From Lutjanus erythropterus (taxonomy: Eukaryota; Chordata; Actinopteri; Lutjaniformes; Lutjanidae): a stretch of DNA of 64,000 nucleotides. The DNA is taken from contig CM034594.1 in NCBI GenBank assembly GCA_020091685.1, forward strand, positions 1,660,403 to 1,724,402. Direction: 5' to 3'. Of this stretch, positions 44,801 to 55,967 are shown piece after piece (the stretch's first letter is position 1; every line of letters begins with the position of its first letter). The position numbers and the translations under genes are program-made. The notes beneath the pieces were generated by a model. That model saw only the letters and a program-made list of their open reading frames with translations. It ran no database searches and was not told the origin of the DNA.

Positions 44801-47130
44801 GAACAGTTCCTAAGTCAATGTTCCTATCCTAACTGAAGATAGGAAATTTGTATTACACAAGCATCCTAACTTCCCAAAATCTTTGAGACACTCTCCTTGA
44901 TTTAGGATAACCGTTAAGATGTCTTAATGTGTGTCATTTTTACTCGGAGTCTTTGCCAACAGTAGCTAACAGTAGCGTTTGCTAACGGTAGCTAATGGTA
45001 GTGTTTGCTGACTTACTTAATCTGTATGACGGTTCTTTTATTGTTTTCACAAAATAAATGCTGGATACGGTGGAGACCGTGTCTGCTATCTTAGCCCACT
45101 GTCTTTTATCTTCAGAGTTAGCATTGTTGTTGTAAACTTCCCAAAACATCTTTGGATTTCCCTTCACATGGTACCAAAACCTGTAACTTTTTTGTATGTT
45201 TCTCTACGTTTCAATAATAAAAATCCAGTGGTTACAAAGTTTTCTAGCCCGGTGAGATGAGAAAGGTTGAGTTGGTTGCTGGGTAACAGACACAAAAGTT
45301 GGTAAGTGATGTTGTATTTAGGGTTTCTTAACCTGAGATAGGATGGGATTCCTACAGTTTGTTAAGATTTGCTTCTGTAATACCTTATAGTGAAAAATCC
45401 AATCTTGGATTATTTAACTTAAAACTTAAAATAGAGAGGTTCTGTAATATAGACTCACAACAAGTGAGGCTTTGGTGGCTTTTTCCTCCAAACATGTCAG
45501 TAAATGCTTGTGGGTGAACAAGAGAATATAACCTTGAGGCTACCAGTGACATAATAATCTACAATAACATAATATATGTGAGAGAAATTTCAGTGTGAAT
45601 ACTGATGACCTTCCATCTGAATTCACATCTGCACTCACATTTTCAACCTCAGAAACCCCTCACACTCTCTGTCTGTATTTCTCTCTCTCACACACACACA
45701 TACTGTAATAATTGGAGTGAAGCAACATTTGACCTGCCTCATTTAGTAGCTAATTACCTCACCAACAATTACTCACTCCATTTCTATCTCTTCTACAGTT
45801 ATTGAATGGCGAGCATATTCACATAATCACTTAATCCCCTGATTTTTCATTTAATTTAATTGACCTCCATTATACACTCGGTTCCTCTGTCTGTTCTTGT
45901 CAGTGACGTTTTGCCTCACACTAAATCCTCTCTGTCAGTAATTATTCTCCCATGCAGCTATACACAAGCTTTCTTTGTCTTGTTACAGTGCTGCAGGATC
46001 GTTTTAATTATTGGCCAAATTCAATATTTTAACTTTGATGTGATAAGAATGTGAAAAAGCTTTCTCACCGACAGATGCTGGAAGAGCCACGCTCTCATGA
46101 TGTTTGTAGCCACTTTGGGGAAGATCCCTCTCTTCTTGTTGTTCCTCCTGTCTCTATCCGACTCATCCTCCTCTCCTGTACTGGGGGAGGCCATTGCTCC
46201 GTCCAGACCATCGCCTGCAGGGATACAGCACATATTATATCTCAGGACTTTGTGAGTGGTACAACTGATACAAGCTCACAATGGTTTCATTGCATTACAT
46301 TTATGTTGAATTGATATTTTTACAAACACATTTTACCATTTTTCAAGCCAAAAAGTTACATCACTTTTCCATATTTAATGTAGAATTTGTCACATAATTA
46401 TCCATATTTCCCTGCAAACTCACCCCAGTAGTAATGTACTCTTATTTGTAAAGTGATCACAGTTCCAGTCATGAAAAATTACTCTCATAATGATCAATTC
46501 TGCTGCAAATATGGATTTTTTAATAATTGTGCATTTCAAGTATAAAGTTGAAATGTTGGGAATGAAAACTTTCAGTATTAATGCCAGGCATATGAAAAAA
46601 ATCAGAGGAGAAAGATTTTTTTAAATTTCACATTTTGAGAATAACATCAAAATGTTGAGGAGAAAGTTAAAATACCATTTCACTCTCGACATATCCATTT
46701 TGTTCTCGTCATTTAGACTTTATTCTCAAGATTTCAACTTTACTCTCAACATTTTGACTTTATTCTTAATTTTTTGACTTTACTCTCAACTTTTTTTCTC
46801 AACATTTCTTTACTCTTGACATTTTGACTTTATTCTAAATGTTTTGACTTACTTTCAAAATGCACAATTTAGAAAAATCTTCTTCCTTTCATTTTTTCCT
46901 CATGCCTGCCTAATATTGTTCCATGCACAACATTGTTACAGACAAGTTTTACCAACATCACACTTAAGCAGGTTTGGCTCCATCTTTAGTTTCGGTATTG
47001 TAATAAGCATGAATGGTAGGTTGTGTATGAGTTTGTTGCATATCTGGCTTCTGTGCACATGCATACCTTTGTTGCCCTGCATGCAGTGTTTTCTCACAGG
47101 TGCAGTATTTTCACTCTGTATGCGTGCATG

Positions 47131-47190
<60 letters not shown>

Positions 47191-48563
47191 TGTACCTGTG
47201 TCGCTACAGTTGTCTGCTGTGCTGAGTGAAGGCAGGCCACAGGTGCCTGGTGTTCCCAGAGGAGTTGTTGCACATTCATCTGGCTCCCGTAACCACGATG
47301 CATTCTGCAGGGAGACAGACACAGAGAGGAGGTTGGAGTGATGGGAAGGAGGGCAATTCCCATCAGGGGAGAGAACAAGGAGTCATGAAACACATGGTCA
47401 TTATTCAGACATCCAGTGGAGTGGATGGAGAGGTGGATGGTGGAGCCTCTTCTGCAGCGTTACTGTTTGACATTTGTTACTTTGGCAGCTCTTCTCACCT
47501 GCTCCGACAGACTGGAGCAGGATCCAGTGAAGTCCTCCATGTCAGACTTGGAGCCGCCCTCCCGTTCATCCAGGATGAGGTCTGTGGGCATTTTGCCCTT
47601 CAGACAGGTGATGTAGCGATGGCAGAAGTTATCACACAAGTCATGCACCTGAGGAAACAGATTCAAATTCATCAGCACAGACTGTTAACACCACTTCCTA
47701 ATCAGTGCCTAAAATACACATATTAGTGCTGTGAACATTACAGGAGAGGTTAACACTTTTTCTCTCTTCAAACATCATACCCATGTCCATATGTATACTG
47801 AAGCAGTATGGGTTGACTCATTATCTACTCACCCTCATGCTAATTGACGGTCAGGTTTAGTTTTTTAGTCCACAGAACACTGCTGTTTTGTGGGCTAAAA
47901 AAAAAAGAATTCTTAAACTGTCTTTATGTAAGTGGTTTGAAAACTCTTCAACAAATGAGTAGTTATAGTATTTCACATTTTATTAAATTAACATTATCAG
48001 TTTTGTTGATTTCATGATAAAGAGCACATGATTACAGTGCTGTTTTGCAACTGAAAAAAAAAAATTGTAATACAACACCAACCTTTTCTAACTCCAGTAG
48101 ATGAAAGCGAAGAACCTGTATGGCCTGGATCATCTGTGGAGAGCACAATGTGAGTTACTATCAACATGTCCTACAATCACGTGTGGAAAAGTGTGGTCAC
48201 ATGTTATTGTGATTTCAGCATCATACCAAGTTGTCCAGCTCAGGATTGGAAGAAAATATGGGCTTCTCTGAACGGATCTGTGACACAAAGCAGACAAATG
48301 AGCACAAATCTGAAAACTCTCCTTGAGCTCTGTCCTGTTCTGTTCTGTTCTGTGATTGGCTCTCACGGCTGTCGCCCACCTGCTTAGCAAAGGCGGCAAT
48401 GTCGTCGTTGAAGGACTCGGAGGAGCAGACGTCGCTGTGATTGGTCATGCCGGGGAGGTGGGAGGTGGCTGAGAGGGAGGTGGAGTCTCGAGGGGAGCAG
48501 GTGGCGAGCTCGCACTTTTCAAACACTAAGGCCAGCAGTGGAAACAGTGGGTGACTGCACACA

Positions 48564-48626
<63 letters not shown>

Positions 48627-51600
48627 ACATATACACAGTTAACATACTATACATAAACACAGTAACAGTTGACATAGTGTACACACGATACATTCAAAGA
48701 AGGTGTTACAGGAAACTTAATAGCAGAGTATTTATGAAACAGACAGCTGTAAACAGTTCACATGTATTTTCATATTCAGCGGACAAATATATACTGTATG
48801 TTAATCTGCTAAACATGCAAATGTAATGTAAACTACTCAACTATTTTCTAGCCACTAAGAGGCTACATAAATCACATCTAAGGTTTCAAATGCACACATG
48901 CTTACCCATAGATCTGGTCTTTGTGGTGTTTGAGGGAGTCGGGGATGCTGGGTCCGTACTGTGGGGGAGGAAATGGCCTGACATCGTCCCCGTACCCCCC
49001 CACCGACATGCCCTCCGACCCTGAGTAGTGCACCAGCTCTTCATACTGAAACACGATTAGATGGAAAGACAGAAAACATGAGACACGTTCGACATCTGTG
49101 CCTGTCTGGCATCATATCATATCGTGATTTTATTACGAGGCTGAGCTGTCAGGGGGCTTCAGTGGCACGGCTTACTGGATGCTCAGCTAGAAAATCTGTT
49201 GCTGAACTGCTGGACATATTTTGTGCAGCCATTAATGTTGTGTGTTTGTGTCTGTTAGGGCTGCAGCAAACATTTATTTTCATAAGTGATTCATCTGACT
49301 ATTATTTTCCTGATGATTTGGTTTAATAAATGTCAGAAAATAGTAAAAACTTGTCATAACAATTTCCCAAAACTCAAGCTGACATATTCAGTTTGCTTGT
49401 TTTGTCTGACCAACAGTCTAAAGTGCAAATATATTCAATTAACTATCATAGAAAATTGAGAAAGTATTCACATTCAAGAGGCTGAAGAGGGTGAATTTCT
49501 GGTGTTTTGCTGAAAAATATCTGAAATGATTGTCAAAATTATTTCAGCTCTTGTGTGTGTGCCTGCATATGTATATGTAGCTTTTAGTGACAGTAATGTT
49601 GCAATGAAAAAGTCTTAATTGCAACTAATGATTATTTTCATTGCCAATTAATCTGTTGATCATTTTCTTGATTAATTGATTAGATGTTTGGTCCGTAAAA
49701 AATGGTGAAAAATGTTGATCAGTGTCTCCCAAATCCCACAGTGACGTCCTCAAATGTCTTGTTTTGTCCACAGCCCAAAGATATTCAGTTTACTGCCATA
49801 AAGGACTAAAGAAACCAGAAAGTATTCACATTCGAAAGCTGAAATCAGAGAATTTACAGTTTTCCTATAAAACAAATTACTTAAAATGATGAATTTATTA
49901 TTTAAATAGTTAGCGATTTATTTAATAGTAATCTATTAATCAACTAATTGTGGCAGCTCTAAAGAAAATATATTATATTATTATAAATATTGCTGTTGCT
50001 AATAAACTGTTTCAGCTCTTGTGTGTACATGCATACGTATTTGTAGATTTTAGTGACAGTAATGTTGTAAACTCAGCCTTTACAAAATAAAACTGCTTTT
50101 TACGCAAACTATTCTGTCTAATATTTACACTGATATACTGGGTCTATATACTACTTCCAGGGTGTGTGTATGTGTACATTGATGGAACAATGTCACTGGA
50201 GTAGAGTTTCAAAGATCAGTCAGTTAATCAATTAACTGTCTACTGTTAAGTTAATTGCCAACTATTTTGATAATCGAATAATAGCTTTGAGTCATTTTTT
50301 GAAGAAATCGGGTGAAAATGATCTGATTCCAGGTTCTTATATGTGAATATTTTATGGATTCTTTAGTCTTCTATAACAATAAACTGAATATCTTTGAGTT
50401 CTGGACAAAACAAGACCTTTGCGTACATCATCTTGGGCTTCTACAAACATTGATTGATGTTTTTCACCCTTTTCTGATATTTTATTGATGAAACAAGTGA
50501 TCAATTAAAAGACAGAATAATGGACAAATGAACTGACGATGAAAATAATCATTAGTTGCAGCCCTACACCAGCAGTTCTGTGTACAGTACAATCTAGTCG
50601 TGTGTGCATAAATCCCCATTCCGTCATAAGAAAAACTCAACAGTCTCCTAGTTTTCACTTCATTACATGCTGTTAAAAATCCGCATGAAAATGCACTTGG
50701 ATAACCTGAGAAATGTACAGCAAGTCAGGCCAAAAAAGCTGATTTTCTTATTGTTTTGAAAAGGATGAGACAAGAAAAGAGGCAGAGATCCTTGGAGAAA
50801 GATGGTGAGTGAGCCTGTAGCTGCTAATATCATCTCCTCCCTCCTAAACTCCGACTAGACAGGAGCCGTGCTGAGACGTCCCTCACAACCCGCTGTGACA
50901 GCCTCACTGGGGCCCGCTCACACACACACACACACACACACACTCTAACACAGTGAATCAGACACACATATGGCACAGTCGCAGACACAATCACACACAC
51001 ATGCACAGATACAGCCAGAGACAAGCAGTACACATAGCATCATGAATATACATGTGTGTCTCCCCCTCTCCTCTGTGTTACGGAGCTAATTTGTGCTTCA
51101 CTGCAGCCTCTGTGTCTGAGGCGACGCTACTCAGGTCAGCAGATCTGCTTCTGGGTCTCTGTCTGTTGGATTAAAGGGACACAGTCCCACAGGGCCACTG
51201 GGATCACAGACAGACACACAACACCTGCTAGGTGGCCTGGCCTGGACACCTTTCACTCCTGTGTTATTTTAACCAAGCTGTAAAAGTTATGATCTGCGCA
51301 GCCTAGTTCTTCTGTGGAGATGATTGGTAGGTGTGTCACTGGAGGTAACAGCACGGACTCCCCTATATTTATTCTTTCAGATTTGCAGTAATTAAATCCA
51401 TACTGCTATTACAGGTTGGGCAATATATTAACATTAAATCAATATTGTGATACAAGACTAGATACCATCTTAAATTTTCAATATCACATTGTGATATGGC
51501 AGAAGTGTGTGTTGTCTTTTCCTGCTAAATTACAGTAAGATTATGGAATTTTCTGACTTATCATACTTTTCTACCTATTATATTATTTGACTTTACACAC

Positions 51601-54444
51601 TTAGCCATTATATCCACATTAGATATATTTTTATATCAGACATCTCTTTGTGTTAATATTTTGTGAACCAATTGTCATCCCCCCAATAATGTCGCAATAT
51701 CAATAAATATCAATTTTGGGGTATTTGGTCAAAAATATTTTGATGTTTGATTTTTTCCATATTGCCAAGCCCTATTCTATTTACTTATTTTTACACTTTT
51801 TTAGTGTTTTCAGAAATTGTTTTCAAACTTTTTGTGCCCAAGGCAAGCCAAAATCTCAAGGCACACCTGTATTCATGCAAAATAGTCTTTATAACATGCA
51901 CTATAACTGTTATTACTCTGTAAACATTTATTTTATTTAGTAATACCAAATAAATTTGGACATCAACATTAATCAGGCACTAATGAGGGCTTTTGGTGTG
52001 TCATCTGACAACTGCAACAGTAAAAACTGACTTCTATCGTTTTCAAAGAATTTTTGTATTGAAAAATGAGTGCATACAAAGCAGTGATGTTAGTAAATAA
52101 AAAAAATGTATAACTTTTTGTATAGTTGTATACTGCAATAATAATGAATAATTACTAAATATCTAAATTGCAAGTGGTGAGGCAGGAACAGTGAAATTCA
52201 ACGTGAGGCCAGTTACATATTCTCTCTGTGTTATCCGTCTTACCATTCTTCATGCACTGCCCTCTTCTTGCAAACCCCTCTCCAGGACCCCTGGAGGTCT
52301 CCGGACCCCACTTTGGGAACCACTGTCCTAAACGGCTTATCAAATTGTTGTATTTCAGAGTCCCATATGGCCACCGGGATCACAGAAAGCACCTGCTCTG
52401 AGGCCCTGGCCCGGGACACCTTCTAGTTTTTATGGAGGCTGCGGCTATTAACACAATCACCGCTATCGGATTGCGCGTCTCTCTTTACGCATGGCCCCTC
52501 TCGGGTTTCTGTGCGTCAAGCGGATCAAAGCACACAAGTCGAGATGACAAATTCCGCCAAGTTTCCCTTTTTTAAAAGTCACGAAGCTGGTAAATAGGCT
52601 TCAGATGGCAGGACAACATTTTCATTGCAAGTTTTAATTATGTTGTTTCAACCGATGTTTAAAAGTTATTGCAGGCCTGACAGGCGCTGCTTCAACTGGG
52701 AAGAGACGACAACATGTCAGGATATGCAGGATTAATATCATTTAACTGTAAAGAAGGGGTTTTATGTTAGAGCGGAACATTAAACTGAGTAAAATAAAAA
52801 GTAAACATTGAGGAGGAAATTGGGTGCGCAGCTTCAGGCGTTCTTAAAAGTCTCACTGAATTAATAAACCTCTTCAGTTACTAATAATGCAAACTTTACT
52901 TCATATTTTAGTAAAATTGATATTACCTAAAACAAATGCCCCATTGCTACATTAAAAAATAAACGTACAAAACCAGCAAACTAATTCAAAACTCATCCTT
53001 TTCTCCGCGGGTAGGGTTAGAAAATAAATAGTGAAATGTTAATTTGCTTCAGGAGAATTTTACCTCAAGAAACGATTTAAATATTCCACCAAAACCTTGA
53101 TGAATTAGCCTTAAGTTTTGTATTTTTTCCCCCTAAACTTTAATAAAGAAGACTGCAAAAAGTTAGAACACACTTAGCGAAACGCCCAAAAGCTGATATA
53201 AATATTAAGCATTTTAAAACTTGGAAAATGGATTTGCATTTTACATTTTAAGCCGATAAAACCAAACAAATCAACGACCCGTTACAGATTTGAGATCAAG
53301 TTCTGCCACAACAAATAAAAGTTTTAAAACTCTTAGTAAAGGGCCCCGACATGTTTCAAACTACCACGCACCAAACTCCATTTGATTCTTCTTAAAATTG
53401 AGCAGCATTTTCACTGCACAGAACAGAATTACCACAATATAAAGTTGAATGGGCCAGTTTGTCTTTTTAACATCCAGAAATCAGTTTACATAACCAGTGA
53501 CTGTACAAAAAGTACAAAGTACATTTATATTATCTAACAAAAAGCAGAAAGTTATTTGATGGTGGTTATCCTTATTTATATGTTTTTAAGCTGTTGTTAG
53601 TACAGTTGGTTCTGTGTGTCCGTGTGTGTGTACTGTAGCCTACAGTGTGTGTGTGTGTCCTCTCATCCCTGCTCTGTTTTCATACAGCAGTGATTTTCTG
53701 TCCACACACTGTACATCTCTAATTGCTCTCTTCTTCTTCTCAGAGGTCTCAGTCCTGCTGTTGCCCGTCAGCCACTGACTGTTTCTCCTCCACCACCACC
53801 ACCTCCACCACCACCATGCCTCTGAATCACTGTAGCAAAAAAACTGACCTACTTACCGAGTTGAAGAGCTGCATCTCCTCTCCTCTGCCTCTTAATGACC
53901 TGCACTGTTCTAACGCCTCACTGACATTTCACAGCAATAAATACATATTATTCTAAGGAGAGGGTTAAGTAATACATCCAAATCAACAAAGATTTCTACA
54001 TGCTTTATATAACCTACACTAAACTGCATTTCGCCTCATGAATTGGGGCTTATGACTGGTTAAAGGTGGTTTAAAAGTTGTCTCATCATAAACATTTGGT
54101 GGCAGGTGAAGGACATTTCTAAATAGATATTTGCAGCACAATTGCAGGATTTCTGATGCTCCTGCTGGCACATTTCTCTGTTGTTTTCCCCTAAACACTG
54201 AGCCCATGCCAGCACAGTCCACTAGTCTTGTTTCCAGTGGGCCTTGTGTTTTGTATACGGCTGCTAAACCCGACCAGAGACCCAGCAGTGCAAAGAGGAT
54301 TCCCACCCATATGCTCTCATTATGATGTCTGTCTAATTACCTCTTAGTATAAAATCTGTTATCCCACTAGGCTCTACTCTAAAACCATTCTCATTAAGTA
54401 AAATAAAATAATAAGATCAGCAGCAGACCTACCCTCTTCTCCAT
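41876..54444 (-). CDS. meis3: Homeobox protein Meis3 (TALE class)
   Basis: Coding exons in transcript order: 54444-54433, 49045-48906, 48554-48380, 48277-48227, 48133-48083, 47648-47499, 47304-47196, 46214-46069, 44232-44156, 43259-43201, 43081-42995 and 42075-41876. Phases join to 418 aa. MEIS proteins bind DNA with PBX and HOX partners in hindbrain and other patterning (family knowledge). Seen: start MEKR then YEELVHYSG, parallel to MAQRY-type starts; the MEIS/PKNOX N-terminal PBX-binding region at about 51-150 ([47 protein letters not shown]); an acidic linker; and a three-residue-extended homeodomain at about 256-318 with HPYPSEEQ in the loop and WFINARRR in helix 3. [21 protein letters not shown]-type residues match MEIS3 rather than MEIS1/2. 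The C-terminus is a Pro/His-rich tail ending DIHAH, like the long MEIS2 form. Intron 1 is 5.4 kb. Confidence 0.93.
44290..44750 (-). repeat. Interspersed repeat, family X copy 3 (meis3 intron 8)
   Basis: Reverse-strand match to the 3575 and 28935 copies: ATATGTAAGTTCTGCTGCTAG on one side, and AACATATGTCTAAAA with TTTGAACATTTGGG on the other. Confidence 0.6.
44850..45383. mobile_element. Possible DNA-transposon relic with inverted ends (meis3 intron 8)
   Basis: GTATTACACAAGCATCCTAA at the left and the reverse-strand GTATTACAGAAGCAAATCTT at the right are imperfect inverted repeats around a 534-bp body. Inside, a minus-strand frame at 44982-45167 includes [20 protein letters not shown], which resembles the DNA-binding trihelix/Myb-like region of PIF/Harbinger accessory proteins. 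The assignment is tentative. Confidence 0.4.
46700..46855. repeat. Imperfect tandem repeat of TTTTGACTTTATTCTCAACA-type units
   Basis: Seven or so units of about 20 bases in meis3 intron 7. On the meis3 RNA they read as A/G-rich repeats. Confidence 0.8.
47133..47195. repeat. (GT)n tract touching the meis3 exon 7 donor
   Basis: On the meis3 strand, intron 7 opens as GTACACACACATACACAC and continues as CA dinucleotides for about 60 bases. CA tracts just past a donor are known hnRNP L binding elements (established for other genes); an effect here is inference. Confidence 0.93.
48558..48628. repeat. (CA)n tract touching the meis3 exon 3 acceptor
   Basis: On the meis3 strand this is about 70 bases of TG dinucleotides ending GTGTGCAG at the exon 3 acceptor (exon begins at 48554). 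No ordinary pyrimidine tract is present. Confidence 0.95.
49255..49560 (+). mobile_element. hAT-type GGGCTGCAAC miniature element, copy 1 (meis3 intron 1)
   Basis: It begins TTAGGGCTGCAGCAAAC, followed by ATTTTCATAAGTGATTCATC and the AAATGTCAGAAAATAGTAAA body shared with the next copies. The right end is at TTTCAGCTCTTG. Confidence 0.7.
49612..49965 (+). mobile_element. hAT-type GGGCTGCAAC miniature element, copy 2 (meis3 intron 1)
   Basis: TTGCAACTAATGATTATTTT at the left and CAACTAATTGTGGCAGCTCT at the right are inverted ends. The body carries TTGTTTTGTCCACAGCCCAA and GATATTCAGTTTACTG, also present in copies 1 and 3. Confidence 0.8.
50205..50570 (-). mobile_element. hAT-type GGGCTGCAAC miniature element, copy 3, inverted (meis3 intron 1)
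   Basis: It ends ATTAGTTGCAGCCCTA, the inverse of TAGGGCTGCAACTAAT. The body (for example AAACTGAATATCTTTGAGTT) matches copy 2 in reverse. Confidence 0.8.
51418..51775. mobile_element. hAT-type miniature element (meis3 intron 1)
   Basis: The left end GGTTGGGCAATATATTAACA and the right end (reverse strand AGGGCTTGGCAATATGGAAA) are imperfect inverted repeats around an AT-rich body. No convincing target duplication. Confidence 0.6.
52340..54430. other. meis3 intron 1, region next to exon 1
   Basis: It shows no coding exon. The stretch 52430-52580 is richer in CpG and looks non-repetitive, unlike the surrounding intron. A short GT-rich patch lies at 53614-53660. The rest is AT-rich without clear structure. 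Confidence 0.45.
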
Positions 54445-54479
54445 GCGACTCGACAGCCAGTCCTACCCCGGAGACGATG

Positions 54480-55480
54480 ATGCTCTGCTCGGCTAGTCCA
54501 GCGAGCTTTGCTCCCTTCCTCTGTCCCTGGGGTCCTGGAAATAAAAGTAAATATGTCTCTTTATATTGATTAAGACTGAGGTTGCAAACACGGTTACTAT
54601 CATGCAAAAACAGCCTGTGAGGATTCAACAAAAACACAAGGCAGACCTGCTCCCTGTGTGTGTGTGTGTGTTTACTCCGAGCCCATCGCGGTTTATATTA
54701 CAACATTATGATGGGACTGGAGGTTTTATGGACGCTCGTATCCCTCTATGTACGCTTAATGCTTTGTAATACACTTAGCGATAATAAAGCTCGCAGCCTA
54801 TTAAATGCAATTGGTTGGAGATGTTGAGTAATACACAAGGCTCCAGTAAATGGTGTAAAATGTCCCACCGAGACGTAAATATTCGCCGTATCCAGTCCTG
54901 TTCGGCCCGTGTCCGGAAAAAGTCCAGAGACCCGGTAAGCAGCGGCTTCCTGCAGAGCCTCGCCTCCGCCTGGTGCGCTTCTTGCTCCGGCTCGCAGCCG
55001 TCGGGATGCTCGCTGCTGCTGCTGCTGCTGGGGGAGGCAGAAAGAAAGCAAGCGTCCCTTCTTTCCTTCCCTTTTTGGCTCCTTGTGCTCGCTGTCCGCG
55101 CAGCATACGGCGACAGGCTGGAAAATGTCACGGCTGTGGAATGAGCGATGGTGTTTTCGGACTCAAGAGGAGAGGAGAAGAAGGAGGAGGAGGAGAGGAG
55201 AGGAGAAGGAGGAGGAGTGGTGATGGTGGTGTGCAGTGTGTGGGGAGGTTTCGGAGGGTCAAAACGCGACGGGGTCTCTTGCCCCCCCTCTACTTCCATC
55301 CCTCCTCCTCCTTTACTCCTCCTCCTCCTTATCACACACGCACAAAACACCAGAGAAGAAGAAGGAGAAGAAGAAGACCCCCTCTATCGTTTTATCTCGG
55401 CTCTCCTCTCTGATATCAGTGTTCCATCATCCGTCCATCCTCCCCTCCTCTCCTCAGCCGCGCTGCTGCTGCGCTAGAAT
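54480..55480 (-). promoter_or_regulatory. CpG-rich meis3 5' region
   Basis: GC and CpG content rise sharply here relative to the flanks, immediately upstream of the first meis3 coding exon on its strand. A likely acceptor (reverse strand TTTATTTCCAG|GACCCC, near 54537) implies a further non-coding 5' exon in this interval; its donor and the transcription start are not resolved. A GCT-triplet run lies near 55012-55031, and purine/pyrimidine blocks near 55160-55370. Confidence 0.6.
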
Positions 55481-55967
55481 CATCTCGGGATGACTCGGGA
55501 GAAGAATCGTGATAACTCTGTCACTCTGGTGGGATGGAGCATGTTTAACAGAGCTTATTGACCTCTGCTGAGAGATCAATTAAAGTGATTGGAATGGGAA
55601 TCACTCAGTGGTGTAGCCTAACAAGATCTTTTGCTTGAGTAAAAGTAGAAAAAACATCTAAAACACTCTGTTACATGTTAACCTCCTGAGTCCAAAATGT
55701 CACTTTTTTTATATCAAATACACAAATTCAACTGGGGTATCATATCTCACTTTATTTTATGCCATTCTACTTTGGTGTTTTTATACCCTTTACAATAATT
55801 TTAATTAAATCTTGGTCTGTTTTTATTTGGGTGTGTTGTTAGGACAACAAACAACTTTAAGCACAGGTCTCACAATATGTTGTTGCCTTCAACCTATATT
55901 CAATTGAATACAGGACAAAGACAAGATATGTAATGATGAAACTGATTAACTTTGTCATTTTTTGTAA

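Noticed and set aside
51800-52330. Possible further hAT element ending in TTGGGAACCACTG
   Set aside because: The right end looks convincing, but the left end and target duplication could not be placed.
54775-55413. Long open frames on both strands at the meis3 promoter
   Set aside because: They come from GC-rich and GGA/TCC-repeat composition; none resembles a protein family and meis3 exon 1 does not use them.
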